Assembly (NCBI GenBank): GCA_001584585.1
Contig: LSYV01000070.1
Span: 385,453-449,452 of the forward strand
Origin: Gonium pectorale
Lineage: Eukaryota; Chlorophyta; Chlorophyceae; Chlamydomonadales; Volvocaceae
Direction: 5' to 3'
Length of the DNA: 64,000 nt
The stretch's first letter is position 1. Each line of letters opens with the position of its first letter. The translations under genes were made by a program, and so were the position numbers. Below, one piece after another: positions 25,001-36,500 of this stretch. The notes beneath the pieces were generated by a model. The model ran no database searches and was not told where the DNA came from. It worked only from the letters and a program-made list of their open reading frames with translations.

Positions 25001-25563
25001 GGCACCGGCGCTGACGCCACCTCCGCCTCCGTTGCCGTGTCTGGCGGCGCTGCCCCAGGCCCCTCCCCGACGGCAGCTGCCAGGCTGCGGCCGGCGGCTT
25101 GCAGCGTCTGCGCCCGAAGCAGCAGCCGCATGAAGGCCCTGGCCGCGCGCGGAAGGGAGGGGGCGGACTCGTCGACCATTACGGCCCGAGTAAACGCCCA
25201 AAGGACGACATCCAAGCTCCTCGACACGACCTCTGCCGTCGTGTCCGCCCGCTCCGCATCGGCGCCGAGCCGGTCGGGCGCTGTGCGCACGGCCGACAGC
25301 GCCAGGTGCAGCAGCGTCAGCGCAGTGCGTTCCTCGGAAAGTAGTGTGATCGCCACGGGATCGCCCCAGACGTCATCCTCCAGTGCAACAAGTGCATCCA
25401 CGCTGCCGCTGAGGTGCCTCTTCAGGCACATGAGATCGGCGCGGCTGAGCGCCGCAAGGGGCGATTCGTCCGGTCCCGTAGACGAGGACACAACTTTCTC
25501 CAGAGGCTGTGAGGCCTCAAACAAGCCCTGCAGCGCTTGCAGGGCGTCTGCGAGGTTCCTCAT
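22064..25563 (-). CDS. MYND zinc-finger family protein, gene D (intact)
   Basis: On the - strand, exon 1 is 25563-23892 (CAGACCG|gtgcgc) and exon 2 is 23628-22064 (cgccttcag|GTCAC). Phase 1 gives ...QTGHNDLTPEPPPS and about 1078 residues. It starts MRNLADALQALQGLFEAS and continues with the same helical blocks as gene C. The exon-2 region has a run of Glu before the MYND finger (about residues 1005-1053: CGNPAC, CAGCGAVGYCCRDC, HKEAC). The C-terminus differs from both other tail types, ending GGRAGGCGPYIKAGQPERCSE-like. The acagcag just before the ATG matches genes B and C. The opposite orientation to A-C means the array has an inverted arm. The molecular role is unknown beyond a likely MYND-mediated peptide interaction. 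Confidence 0.9.
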
Positions 25564-25688
25564 GGCTGCTGTTTCACAGCAACGGGCCTTTGGGAATGGT
25601 ACCTGGCATTTCGACTCTGCTAACGCTTGCCTTTAGCTGCTGTAGCACTAAAACGTTGTGCTTGTCATCTAGGCAAACCCAGGAGTTT

Positions 25689-25721
25689 GCGGTCGAGGCA
25701 TCACGACCCACGGGCCGCGAG
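25689..25721 (-). promoter_or_regulatory. Family-conserved upstream element of gene D
   Basis: Read on the - strand this is cgcggcccgtgggtcg...gcctcgaccgc, matching the elements upstream of gene B, the 10-kb fragment and gene E. It lies about 130-160 bp before the gene D start codon, the same distance as in gene B. Its regulatory role is inferred. Confidence 0.4.
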
Positions 25722-26654
25722 CTTTCGCAAGCCAGGGGACCACCTCGTGACTAGAAGCAAAAAAAAGCCGTTCGAGACATGTGGTCCAGAGATCTCCCCC
25801 AGCGGGCACGAGTACGCAAAATGGGCGCGACGTGTCAATACCGGGGTTTAGGTTTTGTCCAGACTGGACCATCGGGATGTCAGACCACGACGGACCCCGA
25901 CGCCACGAATTCCAGCACACGGCTTACAGTACTGCTTCACCCACGTCCGCACAACACTCACTTGTGGGCTAGCTCGGTTTGGATTGCACACGGCGCAGGC
26001 AGTTGGATGGCCCCACCCGGCGGTCCGTATCCTGCCCGTGTCCCAGACCTTCCCAGCAGGCTCAGGGGCAGCCAGACACCGTAACACCCCTTATGCCCCG
26101 TTTGTACACTGCCGTAGTGATGTGAACGCAGCGGGCACGCGCACACCACTCTCCCCGTGCGCATGCGGCCCCTCCCCGTCACGCTGGCTCAACCGCCCCC
26201 ACGTTGCGCGTGACGGCGTGAGGCAGGGCAGGGCACTTGTCACGACATACTGCGTGCACGGCGCGGTATCGCCGTCAGCCAGCCCTCCATCCCCATTCTT
26301 CCAACCGGCAAAGGTAATGCTCGAGATGGCAGGATCGGTATCCCGTAGCGCTAGGAGCTGCTGTTGGGACTCCTGGTGCGTAGCTGTACGGCACGCTGAC
26401 TGCCGCGTCGGGGTTGAGGTGCCCCTAGTGGCTGTCGGCCACGGTGTGGTGCGACCACCCGTGTGGTGTGACACACTGCGAGCAGCAACGCGTACACACA
26501 GTCCAACCCAACAGGCCAACCCGTGCTTACACCTCGTGACGCCAGCAGCACCGGCCCCGCCCCGCCGCCCACAATGACAGGCTGCTGTGCACGCTCCGCT
26601 CCTCCCACGGGTCCACGCTCCTCAACCAGGCAACTCCACCACCCACCGACAGAC

Positions 26655-26741
26655 GTACCGGGCATTTCCCCCGGTACGTTAAAAGCCCTCTGGGGAGGGC
26701 ATTTCCCCCGGGCATTTTCCCCGGTGCGTTAAAAGCCCTCT
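26655..26741. repeat. Local tandem duplication (about 45 bp, two imperfect copies)
   Basis: The block cgggcatttcccccggtacg followed by ttaaaagccctct is repeated as ggcattttccccggtgcgtt plus aaaagccctct. Confidence 0.6.
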
Positions 26742-27037
26742 CATACGCAATCCTCCTGCATCTCCCGTACCATTGCCGTTGGCATTGTAGGCGGCTGCCA
26801 TCTGCCGTACTGACTACCTGAAGATTTGCCGTGCCGTTGCAGCCGTAAAATGTACTCGTCCGGCACACTGGGCAGACCGCCCACAATATACGTGTCGGTC
26901 GGTGAGCTGGCTGGCCCTTCCCGTTGTTGCCAGCTCTTCAATAACCGCTGGAGCGCGCAGGGTGCAGCCGCGCATCTGTGTCTTGCGCGTCGCACCCACG
27001 GGAGAAGCGACGCGTCCGAACACACCGAGCCATAGGG

Positions 27038-27042
27038 TTACA
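27038..27042 (-). terminator. Candidate TGTAA poly(A) signal for gene E
   Basis: TTACA on the + strand is TGTAA on the gene strand, set in an AT-rich pocket (aatataataatgtaac), about 900 bp after the gene E stop. TGTAA is the usual signal in volvocine algae; assignment to gene E is by position only. Confidence 0.35.
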
Positions 27043-27186
27043 TTATTATATTATTGGTGTAGGGTTCATCCCGTACACCGAACCATCGCTCGGCACCCTG
27101 CTCTGCCCTCCTTCGTCACATACGATACTGGGACTCCTTGTATGCGCAGAACCCTAAACGTCTAGGGCATCGTAGCCCACACGCCC

Positions 27187-27263
27187 GGCCCGGAATAGCC
27201 CCCGCCCGCCCCGGCCAACCCCGCCCCGGTCAAACCCGCCCCGGCCAACCCCGCCCCGGCCAA
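27187..27263. repeat. Tandem repeat, 15-bp unit
   Basis: About five imperfect copies of cccgccccggccaac. Confidence 0.7.
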
Positions 27264-27937
27264 CCGCCGTGCGCCACGCAGCAGCCCATCCCACGGAGCC
27301 GCGCTCTTCCCAGCGCTCATAGGGCAGCTCGTGTCATGTGTGCGCCAGGCACAGCAGCGGCAGGCGATACGGCACATCCCCACACACACCCTAGGGTGCG
27401 AGCCCGTAGCGCACGTACAGCCGTACAGCCGTACAGCCGTACAGCCATGCCCACACACGAACCTGCAAGCCCACGGGAAATGGGCTGCTGGCGTGTTACT
27501 GGTCAGCCTATGTGCCCTATCATGCGACCCCGAACGTTGCCTTGATCGATGATCACAGGCACTTACTGGTACAGGCCGACGGACCCTCAACCACCAGCTC
27601 TGGCCCTGTCCCGCCCCGCCCGGATGATAGCGCCAAGCCTTCCGCCGGTTGACTTGCTCAAACTCACCCGCAGGCCCCTGGCAACGTCGCCATCCACACT
27701 GTCACCGTCCAGCCCCGCCCGGCAGGCTGCAACAAAACCGCGTCCGCGGGTTTCCGCAGCCGCAGCATGTCGCCTGCTGCTCATGCTGCCTATTTCATTT
27801 GCACGTAGAGGCGCGGTGCTGCAGATGGGGGGGAGGCAGGGCTGGACGCCCGGCCCCGCACGGCCCGGCCCCACACGGACTCCTCTTCTGCCATATCCGC
27901 CCACCCACCCGGCTTGCCATATCCTAGCACGCGCCCC
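27264..27937. other. Intergenic 3' of gene E
   Basis: No gene is supported. The 75 bp next to the stop match the gene C 3' flank in reverse orientation; the rest is not recognised. Confidence 0.45.
27416..27447. repeat. Tandem repeat, 8-bp unit
   Basis: Four copies of gtacagcc in a row. Confidence 0.7.
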
Positions 27938-30900
27938 TCACCCGCATGTCCTCCCTGCCGCCCGCCCGCACGCCTCCTTGTGCCCCGCCCGCCAGTGCGC
28001 CACCTGGCAGTCGCGGCAGCAGTACCCCACGGCACCACACCCCGCGCAGGCTTTCAGGGGCGGCCGCTCCGCCTCGCTGTCACCAATCAGCACGGTGCAG
28101 GCGGGGTAGCCGCAGGACCGCATCGCGCGGCTGGACTGCGACGGCGTCAGCAGCGAGCGCGCCAGGGACTCGAGCGCCACGGGCAGCGGCCCCCCTTGCG
28201 CCGCCCGCCGGCCCCAATGCCCCTCCTCCTCCTCCTCCTCCTCCTCCTCGATGTGCCCTGCACGCGCCTCCCCTCCCGACTGCCCCGCCGGCACGTATGC
28301 CGCCACAGCGGGCGGAGCCCCAGCTGCCACAGCTGCTAACCCTGAGCAACGACGGGTCAGCGACCCCTCCAGGCGCTCCGCCGTGGCTGCCAGGTCGAGT
28401 GCACTCGCCGCCATCAGCTGCTCCGCGACCGCACCCAGCGCGCCGGGCGGCCAGGAGGCCTGCAGCGGCGCCCCGTCGGCTTCCTTGCCCCAGGGCTCGT
28501 GCGGCCACGACTCCACCAGTCGGCAGGCCGCCACCAGACCCCTCAGCGCGCCGACAGGCACCCCGCCTGGCGGAGCGGCGGCGGCGAGGCGCAGGCTGCA
28601 GCCCAGGCTCCGTAGCACCGGTGCGCACGCCTCGTTCAGCTCCCGCCAGCCGCCGTCTTCACCGCGGTCGCAATCCCCGCCGTCGCCGCTGCTGCTGCTG
28701 CTGCCATCCCCGCCTCCGCCTCCGCCGGCCTTGCCTCCCGAACGGACGTCGCCGTTTCCGGAGCCTCCCCTGCTTGCTGCCCCGCTGCCGGCAGCAGCCG
28801 TCCGCAGCTCCCGCGCCCGGGCCAGCAGCGGCAGCCAGGGCAGCACCGCCCCAAGTAGCGTGAACGCCCCGGCGGCCGAGGCTTTAATGTCGGGCGTAGG
28901 GCTGCGGCCGCCGCTGCCCTCCTTGGCCGCTGGCGCCAGAGCCTGAACCGCGGAGGACGCGAGCCCCGACAGCGCCGGCAGCCAGGCGCAGGCGGCGCAC
29001 GACAGAACGTGCGCCAGCTGCTCCCGCAGTGGCGGCGCCGCCGACGGGCCCGCAGCCGCAGCCTCTGCGGCGTCAGCGGCAGCGGTCTCCTCCCACCAGC
29101 GGAGGCCCCAAGACAGCAGGTCGCAGGCCGCGTTCACGACGCACTGCTGGGTGTCCTCCTGGGGCTCCCAGGCAGCGGCAGTGACGAACCGCGGGTCAGT
29201 CAGGGCGAGCACCTTGCCGACGGTTGCCACCAGCGCCGCCGCCTGGCGCGGCTCGCCGTACGCCAGTAGCGGCGCCAGGAAGGCGCTGGCGGCGAATGTG
29301 CCGCCGCCGAGCAGACCGCGGGTGATCGCCGCCGGGACGTGCTCGCTGACGGCGCGGCGCAGGAGCATCTCTGTGAGGGGCAGCACGCCGCCCGCCAGCG
29401 CCGCCGCGAGGGACGGAGACGGCTCCGGCGTGAGGCCGTTGAGTCCTGACGGCATCACACAGGGACGCGAAAACGATGGGACACAAGTGCATGCGAGTCG
29501 GCAGCTTTAAACAGTTTATTGCATGTTGCGAAGTCAAGAGTTGCAAGCCCACGGATGCACCTACGCCCAACCAATGCTATCATCTGCACCATTCCATCCT
29601 TTTCTGAACGCACCACTCTGAGCTGCCACAGTGCATGCTTTTGCCATTGACTTCATGCTGTAGGAGAGCTGCCGGCACCAGAGCGCAGCCTCCTCGCTCC
29701 ACACCCGCCGCAGCCTCAGCCCCAGGCCAATCCAGCGCCACAGCTCAGCGGCCTCGGCTACCGTTTCCGGCCCAGACTCCGGAGGCAGCCTCAGCAGGTA
29801 CTGAGCGGCGTAGATGCCCTCAGTGAAGGTGTCTTGCACCTCAGACGACTCCAGCAGGAGCCGAGGACCGGCCCGTGTGCCCGCCGCCTGTCCCTCGGCT
29901 GGGGCCCCCGAGGTGGGCCGAGCTGTGCCGCTACCCGCGCCGCTGCGTGCGCCGCTACTGCCGTTGCCGGCGCCGGGTGCTGCCGGCCCCCCTTCCCCCT
30001 CCGCCTCCCCTTTCACCGACGCCACCGCCAGTCGCATGACCCGCAGCGCAATGGAGAGCAGCGCGCGCCGGCCGGGCGGCGGCCGTCGAATGAAGGGGTA
30101 CGCGAGGCGCATCACGGACCTCATATTTATGCCGGTGATTGTGCTCTGACCCGCAGCCCCACTCCTGTCGCTGCCACTAGCATTGCGGGCTCTGCCGCCT
30201 CCGATGCCGCTTCCTCCGCTGCCGAACAGGGCGCTCAGGCCGCGGAGCAGCTCGGGCGGCATGCCGTACGCGGGCCCGCCGTCCGCCGCGCACAGCTCCG
30301 CCAGGCCCACCGCCAGGGCCGCGGTCTGCACGCAGCGGTCCGACGTCACGCCGCGCAGCAGGGTGGCGGAGATGGGGTCCTGCTTTGCACAGCGTTCCCC
30401 CAAATCATGTATGCACGACAGGGCCTGGCCCACTTCCGTTGCCGCACGCTGCAGGACGCAGCTCCCAGCTAGTGCGGCGGTGTTGCGCGGCGCCATGAGC
30501 AGCAGGACGCGGCAGGCGTGCTGCAGCGCGGCGCTGTCGGCCAGGGCGCGAGCCAGCTCCGCAGCCAGCTTCAAATCGGGCTGCAATGAGAACCCAGCCG
30601 GCTTTGCAAGATAAGCCGTTTGAGCGGCTGCTTGAATGACAAACCCCGCAATCGATACTGCGGCCAGGCCATACGCCGGCCTGCCGTCGCCCGGTCCTCC
30701 CGTAGACTGCCCCACACGCGGTGGCGGGTGCCGCTGCCCTTGCGCCGCAGACTGCTCGCCGTTGCCCGGGGGAGGCACCGGCGGTGACGCCACGCCCACC
30801 TCCGGCTCCGGCTCCGTTGCCGTTTCCGGCGACGCCACCCGAGCCCCCTCCCCGCCGACTGCTGCCAGGCTGCGGCCGGCGGCTTGCAGCGCCTGCGCCC

Positions 30901-31348
30901 GAAGCAGCCGCCGCATGAAGGCCCTGGCGGTGCGCTTTGCGAAAGGGGAATCGTGAGACACTACGGCTCGCGAGAATGCCCATCGGATGACCTCCAATCC
31001 CATCATCGCGACCTCCGTCACCGTCTCCGCCCGCTCCGCATCGGCACCGACCCGGTCGGGCGCTGTGCGCACGGCCGACAGCGCCAGGCGCAGCAGCGTC
31101 AGCCCGAGGCGCTCCCCTGAGAGCAGCGAGATTGCTACACCATCACCGCCGCCGCCACTCTTTAGTGCAGCAAGGGCATCCACGCTGCCGCTGAGATGCC
31201 GCTTCATGCAAAGGAGATCCGCCCAGCTGAGCGCCGCAAGGGGCGACTCGTCCGGGCCCATAGACGAGGACAGCGCTCTCGCCAGCGGCTGTGAGGCCTG
31301 GACCAAGCCCGCTAGCGCTTGCAGGGAGTTCATAGCAACGGCCTTCAT
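27938..31348 (-). CDS. MYND zinc-finger family protein, gene E (intact)
   Basis: On the - strand, exon 1 is 31348-29614 (CAGAGTG|gtgcgt) and exon 2 is 29445-27938 (gccgtcag|GACTC), phase 1, about 1080 residues. The start may be the first Met (MKAVAMNSLQ...) or the sixth residue; the second aligns better with the family N-terminus. The helical blocks, Gly/Ser linkers and Glu run before the finger are as in gene C. The MYND finger is at about residues 1023-1071 (CGYPAC, CAGCGAVGYCCRDC, HKEAC) and the end is AAGRTCG. The short tail and 3' flank make E the closest relative of C, while D differs, so the order of copies does not follow relatedness. The function is not known. Confidence 0.9.
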
Positions 31349-31476
31349 GATAAGGACATTTGAGGACTGATGCCTGGCCTTCCCTGTCCCTGTTTCACTT
31401 CTTCCCAGCTCGGCAGTTCTCCGCTAATGCTTGCCTTGTTGCCTTTAGGTGCGACGTATGGCACATGAATATATCG

Positions 31477-31630
31477 TCGCGGGCCCGTGGGTCGTAATGC
31501 CTTAACCGCAAGCTCTTGTTACGACGCCCAGCGAGTCGTAATGCCTTAACCGCAAGCTAACAAGAGCTTAACCAGCTGGAAGTCGTAACAAGAACTTGCG
31601 GTTAAGGCATTACGACCGACGGGCCCGCGA
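31477..31630. repeat. Large imperfect palindrome upstream of gene E
   Basis: The left arm 31477-31525 and right arm 31582-31630 are reverse complements over 49 bp with only two mismatches seen in the inner 45. A third, partial copy (gtcgtaatgccttaaccgca) lies in the spacer at 31535-31558 in the same orientation as the left arm. Each arm is a version of the element found singly upstream of genes B and D and the 10-kb fragment. The centre is about 200 bp before the gene E start. Such a hairpin could be a duplicated promoter element or a MITE-like insertion. Confidence 0.8.
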
Positions 31631-32601
31631 GCCAAGTAGCCACGTCACTAGAAGCAAGATGCCGTTCTGAATCATGTGTACCGAGTACCCGATGTGGGCG
31701 CGACATTTAAGTGTCCATGTCATACCTAAACTTTACCGGGTTATGCTGGGTTCCCGCGGCGGAGGCCCCAGCCTAGACCGTCGGGGTGTTACCCGCATTC
31801 CAGCACACGGCTCATTCCGTCCCTCGCCGTGATGCTTAACAACCGCTTTTGCACAAGCTCGGTCGAGACGTTTGGTCCCACCCGGTCCCGCCCTTTCCTG
31901 ACCGTACCCCAGACCTTCCCAGGCTCCGAGACAGCCAAGAAAATAGGTATCGTGATCCCAAACAGTACCCCTTCTGTCCAATTCCGCATTAAAGACATAC
32001 AGTGGGCACACGCCCACCACTGTCGCCATGCGCATGCGACCCGCCGCGGTCCCCCAGCGGTCCCCCTCTCGCTCCCACACTGCGCGGAGGCGAGACAGCA
32101 ACGCTCGCACACAGTCCGACCCAATAGGCCAACCGGTGCGTACACCACGTGACGTCAGCAGCACGCCAGCACACCGGCCCTGCCCCGCCGCCCACAATGG
32201 CAGATGGTGTTGCCACTTCCGTTGCGCCCGCAGCCCGCCTTTCAACCAGGTCACTTCTCAGTTCATTGTCCATCGCGCCTACTATAAAAGCTTCCTCGCC
32301 AATCACCCACCGACGAACGTGGGCGGGCCCTCTCCCCAACCGGTACACAGCCCTCTCATACTGCGCCACCTAGCAGACCGCGTGTCCGCCCCACGGAGCC
32401 GCGCTCTCCGCAGCGCGTGGAGGGCTGGAGACCTCTGCAGGGCAGCCCCGCCCCGCGGCGTCCCGTCATGCGTCGGCCAGCAGGCACAGCAGCGCCAAGC
32501 AGAAGAGTACGTACCGCAGCAAGTAACGTTGCTTCTGCGGTGAGTAGGGCAAACCATACAGCAAACCTGAACTTGCCAGTGGCCGGCTCAGACAGACTTC
32601 G

Positions 32602-32606
32602 TTACA
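32602..32606 (-). terminator. Candidate TGTAA poly(A) signal of the NT-C2 gene
   Basis: TTACA on the + strand, about 950 bp beyond the NT-C2 stop; assigned by position only. Confidence 0.3.
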
Positions 32607-32627
32607 GTACCCCCGACGCTGGGTGGA

Positions 32628-32654
32628 CCTATCACTCCCGCCTGGAGTGATAGG
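32628..32654. repeat. Perfect 11-bp hairpin
   Basis: The sequence cctatcactcc / ggagtgatagg with a 5-nt loop cgcct. It lies just 5' of the candidate NT-C2 poly(A) motif on the - strand. Confidence 0.75.
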
Positions 32655-33558
32655 CCGCGAGCCGTTAGGATAGTGAGAGATTGAGCGATAGGGTATGAAT
32701 TCCATTCGGCCCCGAGTGAAAGTTCGAAGCCCACCACAAAGCAGTTTTGATAGCGGCGCTGCCGGTCCGAGCTCCAGGGGAGGGCGGTGCTCCAGGGGGG
32801 GGGGGCGGGGTGAGAGCGTTCGGGCCAGTAGGGCAAAGCATATACCGGTATTCACAATCAAATACACAGTAAGCTGAATCACAGGGTATCAAACCGGCAC
32901 AGGAGCGGCACAGGCGGTCCGCAGTCGTTGCAGATGCGCCCGCCACCGCTCCGTCCTCCGTGGCCTCACCCTGCTCCCCGTCGCTTCGCCCTCTCCGCCT
33001 TGGAAGGGCGATCTTTGAGCCGGCTTTACGAGGTCGTGGGTGTATGATCCTCGCAGCTCGCACCCTCCTCTTCCTGGCCGCTGCCGGTTCTGGCCGCTGC
33101 CGGTGTATTGAAGATTGAATGGCAAGTGCTACCGTCCAGGGTTGCGCCTGCGCCCGTGGCTGTCCAGCGGGGTAAGCAACCCGCCAGTGGGCATTGCTGG
33201 AGCGTGCATGTGCATAAAGAGCTTTGTAAAAACACTGACAAGGCGACGTAATTGACCACAGCCGACAGGAGTTAAACGCGTTGCTGATACCGAGCTACCA
33301 GCTTTCCGTGCCCGTGGGACAGGGGAACGTCACGCTCCCAGAACTGCATCGGGCCCGCAGCAGGCGGGCCATGAAATGAATGAAAGTCATCACATGCCCA
33401 GCGTGAAACCCGCGCGCCTGTTCCCCAGGCCATCAACGTGCGGACTACGCACTTAGCACGATGACAGCCTGCTGGGAAACAATGCCTACAGCCCGGCTTC
33501 CGCACCGCAGTACGCGTGGCTGTACACACGCACACGCGGCACCCCGCCCGGCACCGGA

Positions 33559-36500
33559 CTACCGCTTCGGTAGCTTGGGGCCCGTGGCCTGGGAGCTGTT
33601 CCCCAGCTTGGCCTGCGCCAGCAGCCCATCTCCCTCCAGCGGGTCCTCCGCGGGCCCGGCCCCCGGCAGACAGCAGCATAGGTAGTCTCGCAACGTCTTG
33701 CGGTGCACCTGCCGCCCGGCCTCTATCTGCATCGCGGAACCGCCGCCGCCTCCGCCCGCGCCGCCGTCACCCGCCTTGCTGCTGGCGCCGTACACCTGTA
33801 GCCGCTGCTTGCCCTCGCCCTGCGGTGGTCATGGCGGCGGCCGGAGGGCGACAGGGCAGTTGAGGCGGATGACCTGGGCCCCGTGCCTCATGTGCCGGGG
33901 GGTTTTCAGGAGCAAACGGTTGTGCCGGGGGGGGGGGACTGAAACCCTGTGGTGCGGTGCACGCCGACGGGTGCACGCGAGGGGCAATCGGATGGCAGGG
34001 AGCGCACCTTGTCTGCGTTGGAGCGCGCTCGCCGGGCTCCAGGCCGGCCCTCGCGGCTTCCGTGTGCCCGGCCCTGCTCGTCTTCTGGCTCCCCCTTCCC
34101 TCCCCCGGGGTCTCCGTAGTCGTGTGGGTCGCCTTCCCCGTACTCCCCGCCGTCGGCGCCCTTTGCACGCGGACCAGGGCAACGGGCGGCACTGACAGCG
34201 TTAGTCAAACAGTGAATACCCGGTACAAGAGCTTTGGCGCCCGGGGTAGGTGGCTGCGACGGAATGATTGGTCGGTCAAAGAGCGCACGCACACACACAT
34301 CGTATGAGTCGTTCCATCTCAACACACATTGCGCCGGCGGGGCCCCAGGGTGCCAACCGCCACGCCCCCGGCAGCCCTAATACCAGGCGAGCCAAGCCAC
34401 CTGGGTAACTGACCTCGGGTATGCCCTCCTCGTCGTATGTGTTCCGATGTCTCCGCCGCCGTTGCTTGCGGCTCTTCCTGCCAGACACCGGCTTCCCGTG
34501 CTCATCGTGTGCTTCCCCGGTGCCGCTAGTGCTGGCGCCATCCCCGTAGCGGCCTTGGTGGGACAGCGGCTGCCCCGTCTCCGGATCGAATCCCGAAAGG
34601 TCCTGCGGATTGGTCAGGCCAGTTGAAGACGAGCGTGGGTACAGACACGGCGCTGTGCGAGCGCTCCGTCTTGCAGCATGCACGTTGCCCCCGCGTCCAG
34701 GAACCCACACACAGGATGCCCGCGATACCGCCCAACGTTTAGCAGGAACAGCCTTTAGGCAAACTTGAGCGGGAGCCCGGAACGCAGCTCAGCTGTTTCT
34801 CATGTGTGTACCAAGCACTGGCCGTGCCCGTGCTCCATTCAGACATGGGCATTACTAGGGCTTAGGGGGAAGACCCGGCTGCCGCCCCGAAAACATCCAT
34901 CCCCGCCACATGGCTGCCAGCGCGGCAACGCAACTTTGGCACCGGTCTCAGCTGCCCACCCACACCCCGTGCTAGCCACACCCCGTGCTACCCACACTCG
35001 CCAGCGCCGCACCACCACCATCACTCACCGCCTGCCCACCCGCCCACCTCAGCCCGCCAGTCCCCCGCCCGCCCGCCAGCGCNNNNNNNNNNNNNNNNNN
35101 NNNNNNNNNNNNNNNNNNNNNNNNNNNNNNNNNNNNNNNNNNNNNNNNNNNNNNNNNNNNNNNNNNNNNNNNNNNNNNNNNNNNNNNNNNNNNNNNNNNN
35201 NNNNNNNNNNNNNNNNNNNNNNNNNNNNNNNNNNNNNNNNNNNNNNNNNNNNNNNNNNNNNNNNNNNNNNNNNNNNNNNNNNNNNNNNNNNNNNNNNNNN
35301 NNNNNNNNNNNNNNNNNNNNNNNNNNNNNNNNNNNNNNNNNNNNNNNNNNNNNNNNNNNNNNNNNNNNNNNNNNNNNNNNNNNNNNNNNNNNNNNNNNNN
35401 NNNNNNNNNNNNNNNNNNNNNNNNNNNNNNNNNNNNNNNNNNNNNNNNNNNNNNNNNNNNNNNNNNNNNNNNNNNNNNNNNNNNNNNNNNNNNNNNNNNN
35501 NNNNNNNNNNNNNNNNNNNNNNNNNNNNNNNNNNNNNNNNNNNNNNNNNNNNNNNNNNNNNNNNNNNACATGGCTGCCAGCGCGGCAACGCAACTTTGGC
35601 ACCGGTCTCAGCTGCCCACCCACACCCCGTGCTAGCCACACCCCGTGCTACCCACACTCGCCAGCGCCGCACCACCACCATCACTCACCGCCTGCCCACC
35701 CGCCACTCAGCCCGCAGTCCCCCGCCGCCCGCAGCGCTCCGCACCTGCTCCTCCTGCTGCCCCGCCCCCTCGTCCCAGCCATCCTGCTCCTGCCCCTCCT
35801 CGTCGTAGTGGCTGTCCGTGTACAGCGAGTTGGCGGTCACCTCCGTCATGGCGTCCGCGTCAACGCGCGCGTTGCGCAGCCAGGTGGCCTTGATGGACAC
35901 CTTGAGCTTGCCGCACGGCCTGGGGCAAGGGGGTTCCCCAGCGACGCCCACCACCCACCGATGCGAAGGACTTGTCAGCGGGTGAACGAAGTGGTGCAGC
36001 GACCGCGATGTGTCATTCAGGCAGCGATACGCACCAGAGACGGAGAAACGGAGAGCATCGAGACGCGGTGGCGGCAGCGGTGCCTGTCCGTGGCTAGTAC
36101 AGGAAGTAACGGAGCACTCTCGCGGCACGTCGCGGGGCCCCAGCACCACAGCGCAAGCTCCCCAACCACTTGCCCGCCTCACGTGGCCTGTGATGGCCTG
36201 CCCTAGCTCGCGCCTGCGGCGTTCTTAGCCGCAGCCCACCCACCCGCCGCCCCTGGACGCTCCCCTCTCGCCGGCCCCGCCTCACTTCAGGTGCAGCAGC
36301 ACCTCCTGCGGCTGCGCGTCCAGCGCCTCCGAGCAGAACTGCGCCATGTTGACGTGCGCCTTGCCCACCGTCTTGCGCTTCTCCTCGCCCTTTGAGTTTA
36401 CCTTCACCGACTGTGCGGGCGTGCGCGGGGCCGGGGGCGGCAAAGTACCGGGGGAGACCGGAGGCACGTGAACACAGCACGGCGAACAGGGGCCGCAACA

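Larger units (their letters stand above)
25564..27037. other. Upstream flank of gene D and region toward gene E 3' end
   Basis: No gene is supported. Segments at 25690-25890 and about 26470-27000, with more at 27290-27370, have counterparts upstream of gene E (31600-31760 and 32090-32500), for example tccaacccaacaggccaacc versus tccgacccaataggccaacc. This shows the 5' flank was duplicated with the gene. It also contains a local duplication at 26655-26741. Confidence 0.55.
31631..33558. other. Intergenic between gene E and the NT-C2 gene
   Basis: 31631-31800 and about 32090-32500 match parts of the gene D upstream flank. The rest, up to the 3' end of the NT-C2 gene, holds a perfect hairpin at 32628-32654 and a candidate poly(A) signal. 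No gene is supported. Confidence 0.5.

Noticed and set aside
27187..27263. Short tandem repeats considered as a CRISPR array
   Set aside because: Direct 15-bp head-to-tail units with no unique spacers, in a eukaryotic nuclear context.
34972..35684. Open frames running through the N gap
   Set aside because: They exist only because N codons are read through; the real coding exons lie on either side on the - strand.
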